Source: Pachypanchax playfairii (lineage: Eukaryota > Chordata > Actinopteri > Cyprinodontiformes > Aplocheilidae). Taken from it: 64,000 bases of DNA. The notes beneath the pieces were generated by a model. That model worked only from the letters and a program-made list of their open reading frames with translations. It made no database searches and was not told where the DNA came from. This document shows positions 49,839 to 61,324 of this stretch, piece by piece. Where the stretch lies: contig SSNP01000024.1 of the NCBI GenBank assembly GCA_006937955.1, positions 1,262,371 to 1,326,370 on the forward strand, given 5' to 3'. Positions within the stretch are counted from its first letter, which is position 1. Each line of letters begins with the position of its first letter. The translations under genes and the position numbers were made by a program.

Positions 49839-50217
49839 CTCACTCTTGGTGTTTGAAGTAGCCCATCTGAGAAGAACATCATCTCCATGGCAGGACCCTC
49901 CATGCACATCAAATTTGGGATTAAAAACAGGCTGGTTTGGTTAAAAGATCATTAATGTTGTTCCTGAAGGTGTGGTTGTTCCAACATAACAATTGCTGTT
50001 TCACTAGTTGCTCTCCTTTTGGTCAGTTTTGGAAGCTTCTGATCACTGCCAACCAGAAAGACATGGATCACGTTCTCGGAGTTCTGCCCTTGTCCAAATC
50101 TTTTAGTCTGTCGTGCTTTGAATACATTGTTCAGCTGCAGAGTGATGCATCAACCCTTTAGACAGATGTGACTGTAAGTAATAATCAATGTGATTCAATC
50201 TGCCTGTCAGCGGTGTG
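49839..50217. other. No recognised gene
   Basis: An open stretch ending at 50161 (+) shows no recognisable domain. Confidence 0.4.
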
Positions 50218-50951
50218 AGTGTTGTGACTGATCGATGGAGTTCTGTTTCTTCAACCTCGAAACAAACATCTTGTTTATGTCATGTTTTGTTTCGTTCTGT
50301 GTCTCCTATGTCCTCTGTCTTTTCACACATTTTTATATTAGTCTTCTCCAGTGGGTGTGTCTTTGTTCTTAATTAGGGCTTCTCCTTGTGTTTTTAGTAT
50401 CTCCCTAGGTTATTGGGTCTGTGTGCTCTTTTACCCTGACCTTGTAGCCCTAATGTATTTCTGTGTGGTGTGTCTGCTCTGGTGTGTTGAGTTAGTTTAG
50501 TATCTTGTTTCTATTAAGTTCCATCTGTCCTGTCATTAGTTAGTTTTGTGTTTAGTGATTTGTCCCCTGAACAACATTTCACTTTGGTTATCATGTGTTT
50601 TGTTGGTTCACGCTAACTTCTTCACTTTGCCCTGTAATTAAGTTTATGTTCTGCACCTGTTTTCCTTTCACCACACCCTACCAGTCTCACTGCACAGACC
50701 CGTGTGTTTCACTATTTATTACTCTGTCACGTTCACGTTTTGTCGCTCCTGCCTTCTTGTTATGAACCTGTCTGTCGTGTTGGATTCACCATGCTTTTTG
50801 ACACTGGACTGTACTCTAACCCTGCCTCTGTCAGCTCCTCTGGATGTTTTACATGCAGCCTCAATCCGCTTTTGACCTGTGAATCTGCCTCTTTTTGCTT
50901 TAGTGTTCCACCTGTGGGTTCTATTATTGATACTCAGACTGCTAACCCTGT

Positions 50952-51082
50952 GGGGCTTCGGTCTTGTCTCCCAGAAACAGACTCATCATCACCTCTTAAC
51001 AATAAACTCTGTTTAAACTGCAACCTCGCCTCTCTCCATCTGCGCATTTGAGCTCAGCCCAAACAAAGACTTTACAGAATTC
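50952..51082 (+). repeat. Direct repeat, left copy (AATAAA-bearing)
   Basis: It runs from GGGGCTTCGGTCTTGTCTCC through AACAATAAACTCTGTTTAAA and CATTTGAGCTCAGCCCAAAC to GAATTC. It matches 51692-51823 with scattered substitutions and small indels. Confidence 0.85.
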
Positions 51083-51092
51083 ACGTGCCACC

Positions 51093-51755
51093 ATGAGTTC
51101 AGCACAGTTAGAGAGTTGGAATTGTAGTTTTAACTTGGTACATTTGGCTGTCTTTACCATTTTGGACCCTGTCAGTGACCAGTACCAGCTCTGGGGGTTT
51201 GAGGCACTGATGGATCTAATGACCTCCATTCAGGCTGGTGCCTCCTTCTCCTTCTGGCGAAAGGTTCTGGAGCTCTGGGAACATCACATCTACTCCTGCC
51301 TTGAGCTCACTACCAGCCTCCATGATCAAAGGCTCCTGGGTGGTATCTTCTCACTCACCTCCTGGGACTCACTCATCGAGGGCAAGCAGTTCCCCATGTC
51401 ACTGGCCTCAGGTCCATCAGTTACAGTTTTCTCTCACTCTTCTTCCGTTCAACAGTTCCGGGGTCCAGCTTTGTCTGCTTGCTTCGCCACAGCCTCAGCA
51501 CCGGTGAGACTTTCCACCATGGACAGGCCCCGCCAATGGGAGGCCACACTGTCAAGCCTGCCTGCCACCAGCCTTTTGTCTCTAGTGTTTCTGTGGGAGG
51601 ATTTTTGTTCGTTGGAGTCAGAGATTGAGATTGGCTCTTGTGTCTACTCAGCTCCAGAGCTGGTTAGGGTTTTTTTTCCTACTTTGTTTTGGGGGCTTTG
51701 GACTTGTCTTCCAGAAAAAGATTCATCATCCCCTCTCAACAATAAACTCTGTTAA
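51093..51755 (+). CDS. 220-codon ORF of unknown function inside the repeat unit
   Basis: It starts at ATG 51093 in a strong vertebrate initiation context (GCCACCATGAG) and stops at 51755, inside the right-hand direct repeat. It opens MSSAQLESWNCSFNLVHLAV and later reads SDQYQLWGFEALMDLMTSIQ and WRKVLELWEHHIYSCLELTT. No zinc knuckle, protease, RT or transposase motif is seen, nor any signal peptide or clear membrane segment. Its position after an LTR-like end would suit a gag-like frame, but sequence support for that is lacking. It may be a chance ORF. Confidence 0.25.
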   Translation: MSSAQLESWNCSFNLVHLAVFTILDPVSDQYQLWGFEALMDLMTSIQAGASFSFWRKVLELWEHHIYSCLELTTSLHDQRLLGGIFSLTSWDSLIEGKQFPMSLASGPSVTVFSHSSSVQQFRGPALSACFATASAPVRLSTMDRPRQWEATLSSLPATSLLSLVFLWEDFCSLESEIEIGSCVYSAPELVRVFFPTLFWGLWTCLPEKDSSSPLNNKLC

Positions 51756-51823
51756 AACTGCAACCTTTTCTCTCCATCTGTGCATTTGAACTCAGCCCAA
51801 ACAGAAACAGTTTATCAGAATTC
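51692..51823 (+). repeat. Direct repeat, right copy (AATAAA-bearing)
   Basis: GGGGCTTTGGACTTGTCTTC, then CTCAACAATAAACTCTGTTA and CATTTGAACTCAGCCCAAAC, ending GAATTC. It is the partner of 50952-51082, 740 bp away. Confidence 0.85.
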
Positions 51824-51830
51824 TTGCTGA

Positions 51831-54800
51831 ACATTTAGCTGACATTGTTATCCTACTGGCTCCTTCTGCATTCTGTCTTGTTTTGAAACCTTTTCTTTTA
51901 CCTCTTTGGGTTTCATATAGAATGCTCTCTTTGCATCCACACACCTTTCTGTCTCTGTTTAATCACTGGCTCTGTTTCCGGGGATATTTTCCCAGACAAT
52001 ACCTCTGAAGGTGGTGAGCCAAGCTGGCCGAATGAGAGATCTCTCTATTCCTCATCACATGGACGCTGCAGCTCTGGCACTCCCGCTGACTGAGATGAAT
52101 GAATTTAATATATCTCCCTTTTGAAGCACAGATGACCTCCCGATATGGCTGTCTGTCTCTCTATCGCATGAGGCTTTTTATTTCTTCCTACTCTGCTTGT
52201 GGAAAGCACAGAGAGGATGTGAAGGGATTTTGACAGGGACTAATTTGTTTTGCAGCATGACGCGGCTCATGTATATCTTTGTCCAGACAGATGCAGCCAC
52301 GTGTTCACCCCCCAACCCTTTTATCATCTGTAGATAGCGCTTATCGAGGGTGTTTGTGTTCGACTGCAACCGCAACAAGCTGCGCTTATGAGAAACATTG
52401 TATGCTGTTGCAGTTTCTAAAAGTGATAAATAAATAAAGTCATTTGTTTCTTGGTGAATAGGGGTTTGGACCTGAGAGCTAGCTGTGATATGCTTCTAGG
52501 ACAGTCTAGCTTCACGCCCGCATCACTAACATGCCTGTTTTGTGACCATGCAGCATTGTCTGTACGTTAGAGCTCATTGTGTGTGCCTGGAGGTGTTTTA
52601 TGATGAAATAAGCCACACAGTGACCCACCCCCTGCCCCCCCCACACACACACATACCTTATTTTCTTCCTTATTTGATCTGGAGCTCTCCTGAGACGGCG
52701 CAGACGTTAATGCCCCCGGTCATTTTTCTGTCCCTTATAACGGAGCGTCCCAGGGTGCTGTGTAAGTCCTACTTAATTAGGCTTCAAATTGGTTGGATTT
52801 ATGCTTATCCAGACACCAAAATGTCTTTTATTAGGTATTTATCCCATGAGGTTAGGACCACACAGATCAAGTTACACAAGCACAGACACACAGATTGGCT
52901 GTGTGTTTCATGTCCTGCATGGAAGAGCAGTTCTACCGTGCAATCTAATACCAGGACCTTAAACAACTTCTCATATATTCTTTAACAATTATACAAGAAT
53001 CAAGTTTCTCTCTTGGCTGATCGACATGTTGGAGACTTACATTTCCTGGTTCCAGTACAGGTTTAGGTCCCATTTGATACACCCAGAATATGTTGTGTGT
53101 TTGCTTCTGTTGATTCACACAGTTCATCTCCTTGCTTACTTTACCTGTAAATCCTTATTTCATATAAAGAAATAGCATGACTGTGAGGGGAGTGGGCGGG
53201 ACTTTCAGTCTGATGTCTGTCATGTCAAGATGCTGGTTCCAAAAATATCCCATGAATATGTCTGTTAAAAGAATAATTATTAAGATCTTTATTTGATCAG
53301 TTCATCACTTTTTTCATTACTGTGAATACATCTAAACTTTGTTGTTGCAATTTAGAGAGAAAAATTGAATTGTTATTTTATTTTTTTAAAGATATCTCTT
53401 ATATCATCAACATTCTGTTATTTTCTTTCACCAAATTCACAACAACAGCCTTGTGATGGATTACTTATTATTTAAACTGTAATCAGATTAAACAATCCAG
53501 ATATTTTAATGACATAAATTAATGTGGTCAATGATAAAAGGAGCATCCTCCTCCACATCACTTGAGCTGAAGAAGGTATATAATGTTGCTTCGCTTCGTC
53601 AAAACACCTGCATGCCTCGTGACCAGGACAAGACATTAATTTGTTTGCATGCATATGTGTGTGTACGGTGTGTATGTGTGTGTGCAGGTTTTATTCATAC
53701 TCACAGGCCACCAGAGTGCTGTTAATTTCCGCTTGAGCTGAGGAACGGCCACTAAAAGTATCACTGAATTGATGAATGTGCTGCTCCGAACGGGCATCGG
53801 TGTTTAATCTGAGTCACAGGAGAAATAGCACCACATCAACTTCTAATGACTTCCTTTCATCTGCTGCAGGATCTCACAGTCACAGATGTGGACTCACACC
53901 TCTTCATGGGTTTTTTTCTGTTTTGCACATTTACTTAATATCACATATAATCTTAGCTGTGAGCCCATACGGAGACCTCTCCCCTCTGGCCTGCACATTA
54001 ATCATGACACATGAGCATCTCTATTCTTTTATCCCATCGGACTGTCAAAGTAAAAGCTTTTTTTGGTCGTAGCCCAAGGTCCTTGGACTAAATTGTAATT
54101 AAACCTAAAATTAAGATGAATGGCTTTTTGTCTTGTAGTAACTAAATGTAAGATTTATGCCAGTGGTTATTTGGTAGTATAACACCTGCACCCATTTCAT
54201 GAAGTCTCTTTACAGTTGCCTCTACTTTTATCAAGCAGTTTTACTTTGATCTAGTTCTTTAACATTCCTTTCTGCCATTTTAGTTTTTTAGCACTTTTGT
54301 AAATCTTTCTTAATCAGATTTTATTGTTTTCTTTTCCTTTCGTTTGATCTAAAATACTCTAAATGATCATTTTTTAAAATTAAATGTTCTATATAGATAC
54401 ATGGATCTTGCTATTTTGCTGGTGTCTGTGGATGTTGGCATATATTAGGCAGAATCATCGAAAGGAATACACTAATTGTAATTAGCATTCTACAGCTTTT
54501 CTGCATGCTAGCTTCATGTCTGGTAGTATTTTCTCTGTATTTTGAAGTGATATGTTCGATTCTTTGAAGTGTGGTTTTGTGAATTTGTTGTCTTTAGTTA
54601 GTATCTTACCTGCAGTCCACAGAAAGGCTGAATAATCTTTGAGAAATTTTTGTTCTTAAAGCTCCAAAATTAAGCTTTAAAATGTCATTTATGTGAATGG
54701 TTTCTTTTAATAATCTTTAACAAACTTTACTTTGTAAGTTTACATTTTTCCAAGCAGAAATCTTTTGGTATTCCTCCAGGAAGTTCTGGGCTGTACTGGA

Positions 54801-56822
54801 AGTGTTCTCTTAGCCCTGCTGCTAATTTTCTCTGAATCATTGCACTTCTTTTATAGCAGTGCAAAATAACTTTTACAACTTTAAGCTAGTGTTTTGAAAC
54901 TTGTCTAAGTGGATACTTAACGAAAAAAATGTTCAGCTTCATATTAGACATCATTCTGGTCCCCTATATTACACTTAACCTCAGTAATTCAGGTCGTGGC
55001 CAGAAGTGGTGTTCTGAAGAATTATGCTGCCCTGTCGAAAAATGCTACCATCGTGCGAAATGACATCTTATTTCATGACGAGATTTCATTAGATGTTTGT
55101 TTATGGTGAGTGTGTCTTGTTAATTATTTAAGCATATTTTTATGATCCTTCCCTGATATTTTCTATATAAAAACCCTCTGGGTCCTTATCAGCCATTGTT
55201 GGGTCCCTCTCCTTTGGGTGTGTCCAAATATTTGCCTGTCGCTCTGACAATGCAAAGAAAGTCAAAATAACATAATTTAGTATTCCTGTCCTGGGAGAAT
55301 TTATTTGATAGGTAAAATGTATTTATGGAAAAATATCGAAACAAAAATAAACATATCTATTTATTGAAGTAAAGACTGTAGAACGGCACATGTGCAGAAG
55401 GAATCTGTAGCACATCTCAACAGGCAGCATATTTCAACAGAACACTGGTTTGCGCAATGGCCGTCTGAGACACGGTTATTTACGAACGCAGAAAAGTTAT
55501 TTAGTTCTGCTTTAACGTTTGCACTGCACCCTCTATTGCACTAGATTTTTTTTTTTTTACAGACGTAGATGTTAAGTAGAGTAAACTCTGTTGGTCCGCA
55601 GTCTGTTACTAATAATGTCCCACGTGAAAGACGTGTAGTAAAACAATGAAGACAGGTTATCTCTCAGATGGAGAAAGGCTTTAACTGGACTTGTGTAGGT
55701 TTAAATCACAATAATTTGGGTGAACACAGTCTTTAAACATACATTGAGAGAAATACAACATTATAGACCCGTATTACAAATAGTCACTCAGGTTATTGTT
55801 GTTTCTCACCTGAATCTACTTTTTGTTTTTGAAAGGAGAAGGATTTGATGTTTTCTTAATCGGGTGACAGTTTTTATTCCATCTTTAAGTTTAGATATTG
55901 GATCGGTGGCTTTTCTGTTGGTTTGTAGGAACTTTAGAAAGCTGATTTAAACAGATCAAGATTAACTAAGACATGACAACAACAACTCATTTATTAATAT
56001 ACTAGTACAATAACTTGACAAACAACAAAATAGCTGTTCTTCTTTTTCCTCTTTCTTGTTACTCTGATGATAATTCTATTGATTTGTTTCTACTCCAGAC
56101 TCAGATCTGAATCGTATTAATCCTGTTTTTTAAGTCTTTCAGTTAATAAATAATCTCTGCTGGAAATAACAAGTGTTTGGGCTTTTTATTTTGAGGTTTA
56201 ATTTTGTTTTGCTTCATTGGTATAAGAGGGTTTTTTCTAACTTATTTTCCCTCGGTTGCGTGTTTTATTTGTTGTTACCTTGGTTTCACCCTGAACTCCA
56301 TCTCTTCCTCTTTCAACTTCCAATTTCCACTATGAGCTTCGACGATAAACTTCTGTGTCTTCGGGATTACCTTTCCATCAGAGGATGAATGAAGTGTGAA
56401 AAGCAATCTGAGAATCGCCGAGCCACTGATACACAACTTCAGCGGATGCAATTATGCCAATGACAGATCATTTTCTGACCTTTTACCCATCAGGTTGCAT
56501 GAATGACGGGTTGCTACTGCTTTTTGTTTTCGTGCATTTCACAGTTCCGTGACAGCGGCAGACCTGGCTGTAAAACGCTGAGGCCCTCGGCTCTTTGAGA
56601 GACAGCTTGACTTTTCCCTTCACTTGCTGGTTACTTGTGTTGCTCTTGTCTCTGTCAGTGCAGCATTCTTATTGGTTCCTGCCATTAAAATGAATGAAGG
56701 CGTTGCAGATCTATGCAATGCATTGACTCTTTATTTTATTTCTGTATTTATTATTCTTGGTAGAGATAGCAGACACATGAACACCTCGCTCATCAGATGT
56801 GTCCTACAGTGTTTAGTTTGGA
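51831..56822. other. No recognised gene
   Basis: 5 kb without a supported gene. The 147-codon ORF at 52542-52985 (+) is Pro/His low-complexity at its start and has no domain. GT-rich tracts lie at 53650-53690 and a CCCC/(AC)n tract at 52634-52655. The stretch 51985-52110 (exon-like spacing after TTTTCCCAG, then a stop) and 54990-55560 (CCTGTCGAAAAATGCTACCA; CACCCTCTATTGCACTAGAT) look like undetermined repeat or conserved DNA. Confidence 0.4.
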
Positions 56823-57416
56823 GTTACCATGGTGACGTAATCCAGACAATATACGCCCCATTAAAACTGTGCAAAAGACTGAAGTGTCCACACACTTTCA
56901 CCTACAGACTTAATTCTGAGTTTAAATTGGTCACTAGACTTTGGAGTCTAACGTATTGAGACAGCTTGCTCGTATCTTTTTGGTATTACCATGGTAACCT
57001 AAACCCAAAAAACCCATTCGATAAGCCCACAGACTGTGAGCACATATTATACATCAAAACAATTTATTTATAAGACATGTTCTTTTATACTTACATGGCA
57101 TTTGAAGTTATTATAGCAATGTAAATTGCCAAAGATCACAACTCAATGAGCGCATAGGTACATCAAAATAACCTGCTTGGTCATGAAATGTTTCTGATAA
57201 TGTTGATTTGACATTTAAAAGTGTCCTGTACATGTAAGAGCCAAAAAACAACACCCACATTTAAACTATAGAAAAAAAATCTTATTGAAAGTTTAGTGTT
57301 TTCACACACTTTCACCATGATGCTTCAATCCAACTTTAAACTAGTCAGTAGATGTTAGGTTGTAATTTATTTATGCAGCATTTTAACCTTTTTTTTATTT
57401 TATTACTATGACAACA
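56823..57416. promoter_or_regulatory. Three X-box-like palindromes in a degenerate direct repeat
   Basis: GTTACCATGGTGAC (56823-56836), TTACCATGGTAA (56986-56997) and ATTACTATGACAAC (57402-57415) resemble RFX-type X-box sites (GTTRCCATGGYAAC). The second and third each follow a CACACACTTTCACC motif (56889 and 57302) by about 100 bp. The stretches from CACACACTTT to the palindrome align loosely to each other, so this looks like an old duplicated block. No gene start is identified nearby. Confidence 0.3.
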
Positions 57417-59019
57417 GGGTCAGGAACCACACCCGACATCGGACGTGAATCTTTACACACAAATGTGTCCTGTTTCATTTTCATGATGCTTCTGGTTATC
57501 GTAGTTGAAAAACCAAACCGGGCAGTTCTCCATTCACACACCTGAATTTTACCCTTACAACCAGAACAGTGTGCACACGTGCAAACACACACACCTGTTC
57601 ACACAGCGCTGTGGTCCACTCTTTAGGCTCATGCTGTTCAGATGGATGTCAGATATATTCTTCTCATGTTGTGTTCTCACGCTGCCTCTGCTGCTTGCGT
57701 CATGTTCTTGAACATTTCTGACAGGTTTTATAAAAAACACGCTGTTTCTCCTTTTTGTTCCTGCACACTTTAACTGTGCACGCACCTTTTAGTCATACAC
57801 CTGTAGCTATCTGTCATGTATCCTGTGAAAAAGCTTTGTGCGTCTCCTTCATGGCTGTGCTGAATCCTTCAGGATCTTTTTCAGAGCACTTGTGGGTATC
57901 ACAGTTTTTGGTGTGTTCACACTGTATGAACGTTAACATCATCTCAAGGTCAAAAGGCTTTTAAGTCCATAGAAACTGAGAGCCGCACTCACAAAAACTA
58001 ACACAAGTATTTCCAATTTTTAAAATGTTCACTGATGCTCAAACCATTGCAAAGATTAACTTGATCATAACATTTGGTTTCACTGTCTTTTACAAAGATG
58101 GGAAAAATAAAGCTATAAATAAAACAGTTTTATTATGGAAACATTGGAATGTTGAATTTGATCATATATTTCATGGTATTATTCCAACAGTATTTGTCTT
58201 GAAGGGGTTTCCCAGTTTGCACTCGAACATTTAATTCAAACTTTTCATGAACTCATGTGAAACAGTCGGGTACAGAAAATAGAACTGAGCCAGATTCATT
58301 TTTCAGTATTTTCAGTTTTTATTTATTCTCTTTGTGGACTTTGCATTGTTTCTCTGCATCCCTTTTCATCCCTTTTGTCCAGCTGCAGTTGTTTTACATA
58401 TATTTTACCACATTATATAAGCAAGAAATGTTGCTATTAAAAAATGTTTTCATACTTGCCCCATTTTTCTCTGCAGAAGCTTTTCTGTGTTGTTTTTTTC
58501 TCCTCATCACATGACTTATCATAAGCTGCCTCCTTTTTGGTCAGAGCCAGGGGTCAAAGGTCATTCTCTGCCTGCTGGAGGTGCAGAACAACCTTCCACA
58601 ACTGTCTGCAGATTTAGCAGTTTGCCTGCACAGGCGTCCTGGATGTCAAAACACCACCTGGTACAATGATTACAACAAGTAGTGCTCTTTTATTGTTAAA
58701 GGACAAACACTTTTCTGTTTTATTTTAATCCTTACATACAGATTCCACAAACCTTATTACCCTTTAGAGTACGTTCTATCAGCTCAGTCATGTTGCAATA
58801 CAGTAAATCAGCTCTGATCAGTGTTTGATCTGATGTTGAGGTCTAAATAAAACTTTTAACCATAAACCATAAATTGTATCATATTTCATACAATTTGTAA
58901 GTTTGTGAGATGTCAACCAGGATTACCTTCTGCAGTACGTCCTGTAAAGGTTTTCTCCCATCTGGTGGAGGATGTAAGTACTGCAGGTGAAAAGTGCCAA
59001 TTTTATTAGTTTTCACCAG
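57417..59019. other. No recognised gene
   Basis: Non-coding, no recognised element. Confidence 0.45.
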
Positions 59020-59420
59020 TTTGTCTTTCTGTTAGCAAGATGACTCAAAAAGTTTGGGATGGATTTGAATTAAATTTTCAGGAAAGGTCAGAAATGGAAC
59101 AAAGAAGAAGTGAGTAGATTTTGGGGGGATCCGGTTCACTGTCTGGATCCAGAAATGTTTTTAAGGGTTCTTTATCATTGTGAGATGGAGATGTTTTTAA
59201 CATACCTGCATGTAACTCCACAATAAGTAGTCCAGGTGATTGGTAATAAAATACAGTGTGAGTTCCCAAAAGGTTCTACATGATACCAAGGATTGATCTG
59301 GATCAAGGATTTATCTGGATTGTTACAAATTTCCAGATAATTTGATCCAGAAAAAACAAAAATAGGTAATATTTTGATTTTTGTATCACTGCAAGAACAA
59401 ATGATGGTATAAACTTGTAA
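59020..59420. repeat. Fish interspersed repeat ('GTTAGCAAGATGACTCAAAAAG')
   Basis: TCTTTCTGTTAGCAAGATGA, then CTCAAAAAGTTTGGGATGGA, TTTTCAGGAAAGGTCAGAAA, and GGGGGGATCCGGTTCACTGT with CTGGATCCAGAAATG. This motif order is a known recurrent repeat in fish genomes. Reverse-orientation GATCCAG motifs appear near 59330. Class not determined. Confidence 0.55.
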
Positions 59421-59720
59421 CAAACACCAAAAGACTGTCGAGACCCGGTGGAATCAGACGTGTGTAACAGATTTGATGTTTCTTCAAAACCTCTGGACCT
59501 CGATCCAGAAGAAAACCATCATAACTGAAAAAGTGATTTTCATGAATAACTACTGAACTAGTAATGAATCAATATCAATCCAGTTGTTAAAATTTTTATT
59601 GTTATTTATGTAAACAGTAAAACATGCTTGAATTTTTACGAGAAAGTTTAGACAAACTACAGAAGGATGGACAATGGTGGGCTTTTTCATACTTTTAAAG
59701 AATTCAGCTTTAGAAACATA

Positions 59721-59920
59721 CAGTGGGGCAAAAAAGTATTTAGTCAGCCACCAATTGTGTAAGTTCTCCCACTTAAAAAGATCAGAGAGGCCTGTAATTT
59801 TCATCATAGGTATACCTCAACTATGAGAGACAAAATGAGGAAAAAAAATCCAGAAAATCACATTGTCTGATTTTTAAAGAATTTATTTGCAAATTATGGT
59901 GGAAAATAAGTATTTGGTCA
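59721..59920. repeat. Tc1-like terminal inverted repeat, left
   Basis: Starts CAGTGGGGCAAAAAAGTATT and ends AAGTATTTGGTCA. It pairs with 61123-61322, with mismatches near element positions 13 and 40. Confidence 0.95.
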
Positions 59921-59936
59921 ATAACAAAAGTTAATC

Positions 59937-60959
59937 TCAATACTTTGTTATATAGCCTTTGTTGGCAATGACAGAGGTCAAACGTTTTCTGTAAGTCTTC
60001 ACAAGGTTTTCACACACTGTTGCTGGTATTTTGGCCCATTCCTCCATGCAGATCTCCTCTAGAGCAGTGATGTTTTGGGGCTGACGCTGGGCAACACGGA
60101 CTTTCAACTCCCTCCAGAGATTTTCTATGGGGTTGAGATCTGGAGACTGGCTAGGCCACTCCAGGACCTTGAAATACTTCTTACGAAGCCACTCCTTCGT
60201 TGCCCGGGCGGTGTGTTTGGGATCATTGTCATGCTGAAAGACCCAGCCACGTCTCATTTTCAATGCCCTTGCTGATGGAAGGAGGTTTTCACTCAAAATC
60301 TTACGATACATGGCCCCATTCATTCTTTCCTTTACACGGATCAGTCGTCCTGGTCCCCTTGCAGAAAAACAGCCCCAAAGCATGATGTTTCCACCCCCAT
60401 GCTTTACAGTAGGTATGGTGTTCTTTGGATCCAACTCAGCATTCTTTCCCCTCCAAACACGACAAGTTGAGTTTCTACCAAAACGTTCTATTTTGGTTTC
60501 ATCTGACCATATGATGTTCTCCCAATCCTCTTCTGGATCATCCAAATGCTCTCTAGCAAACCGCAGACGGGCCTGGACGTGTCCTGGCTTCAGCAGGGGG
60601 ACACGTCTGGCACTGCAGGATTTGAGTCCCTGGCGGCGTAGTGTGTTACTGATGGTAGCCTTTGTTACTTTGGTCCCAGCTCTCTGCAGGTCATTCACTA
60701 GGTCCCTCCGTGTGGTTCTGGGATTTTTGCTCACCGTTCTTGTGATCATTTTGACCCCACGGGGTGAGATCTTGCGTGGAGCCCCAGATCGAGGGAGATT
60801 ATCAGTGGTCTTGTATGTCTTCCATTTTCTAATAATTGCTCCCACAGTTGATTTCTTCACACCAAGCTGCTTACTTATTGCAGATTCAGTCTTCCCAGCC
60901 TGGTGAAGGTCTACAATTTTGTTTCTGGTGTCCTTTGACAGCTCTTTGGTCTTGGCCAT
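59937..60959 (-). CDS. Tc1-like DD34E transposase, 340 aa, intact
   Basis: Cut-and-paste transposase that binds the element's inverted repeats, excises it and reinserts it at TA. An N-terminal bipartite helix-turn-helix DNA-binding region covers about residues 5-115: SKDTRNKIVDLHQAGKTESA lies in the first helix set, and RRDLVNDLQRAGTKVTKATI in the second. Between them is a GAPRK AT-hook-like motif (59-63). A basic RRQGLKSCSARR stretch (108-119) suits a nuclear signal. The DDE domain (about 140-300) has D153 in WSDETK, D244 in QHDNDPKH and E279 in NPIENLW, with 34 residues between the last two. A glycine-rich KHGGGNIMLWGC box lies at 187-197. The length of 340 equals typical Tc1/Sleeping Beauty enzymes. 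There are no stops or frameshifts, and all three catalytic residues are present. The start is the first ATG downstream of the right TIR. Confidence 0.96.
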   Translation of the reverse strand: MAKTKELSKDTRNKIVDLHQAGKTESAISKQLGVKKSTVGAIIRKWKTYKTTDNLPRSGAPRKISPRGVKMITRTVSKNPRTTRRDLVNDLQRAGTKVTKATISNTLRRQGLKSCSARRVPLLKPGHVQARLRFAREHLDDPEEDWENIIWSDETKIERFGRNSTCRVWRGKNAELDPKNTIPTVKHGGGNIMLWGCFSARGPGRLIRVKERMNGAMYRKILSENLLPSARALKMRRGWVFQHDNDPKHTARATKEWLRKKYFKVLEWPSQSPDLNPIENLWRELKVRVAQRQPQNITALEEICMEEWAKIPATVCENLVKTYRKRLTSVIANKGYITKY

Positions 60960-61122
60960 AGTGGAGTTTGGAGCGTGACTGTTTGAGGTTGTGGACAGGT
61001 GTCTTTTATACTGATAACGAGTTCACACAGGTGCCATTAATACAGGTAACGAGTGGAGGACCGAGGAGCCTCTTAAAGAAGTTACAGGTCTGTGAAAGCC
61101 AGAAATCTTACTTGTTTGTAGG

Positions 61123-61322
61123 TGACCAAATACTTATTTTCCACCATAATTTGCAAATAAATTCTTTAAAAATCAGACAATGTGATTTTCTGGATTTTTT
61201 TTCCTCATTTTGTCTCTCATAGTTGAGGTATACCTATGATGAAAATTACAGGCCTCTCTGATCTTTTTAAGTGGGAGAACTTTCACAATTGGTGGCTGAC
61301 TAAATACTTCTTTGCCCCACTG
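61123..61322. repeat. Tc1-like terminal inverted repeat, right
   Basis: Starts TGACCAAATACTTATTTTCC and ends CTTTGCCCCACTG, directly before the TA at 61323. The transposase start at 60959 lies 163 bp inside it, leaving a short 5' leader. Confidence 0.95.
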
Positions 61323-61324
61323 TA

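Larger units (their letters stand above)
50218..51830 (+). mobile_element. LTR-like repeat unit with internal ORF and flanking direct repeats
   Basis: T-rich sequence with GTTTTGTTTCGTTCTGTGTC and CTGTCACGTTCACG motifs leads to a segment with AATAAA (51001) and CTCTCCATCTGCGCATTTGA. I associate this layout with the 3' half of fish LTR-like repeats. The segment 50952-51082 is repeated at 51692-51823. Between them lies a 220-codon ORF. No reverse transcriptase, protease or integrase is present. It could be a small non-autonomous LTR element or a local tandem duplication. Confidence 0.4.
59721..61322 (-). mobile_element. Complete Tc1-like transposon
   Basis: This 1602-bp element is bounded by TA target duplications (59719-59720 and 61323-61324). 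Its terminal inverted repeats are 200 bp each (59721-59920 and 61123-61322), begin CAGTGGGGCAAA, and differ at only two positions by my reading. It encodes one uninterrupted transposase on the minus strand. Long TIRs, TA duplication and a DD34E enzyme place it in the Tc1 group. An intact ORF and near-identical TIRs suggest recent insertion. Confidence 0.97.

Noticed and set aside
51048..51092. Longer version of the 220-codon ORF starting at TTG 51048
   Set aside because: TTG is not a usual vertebrate start; the ATG at 51093 has the strong context, and the upstream part is the direct repeat.
52542..52985. 147-codon ORF
   Set aside because: It includes low-complexity Pro/His sequence, has no domain or splice support, and its length is within chance expectation for 64 kb.
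60310..60906. 198-codon ORF on the + strand
   Set aside because: It lies wholly antisense to the Tc1-like transposase and is a shadow frame of it.
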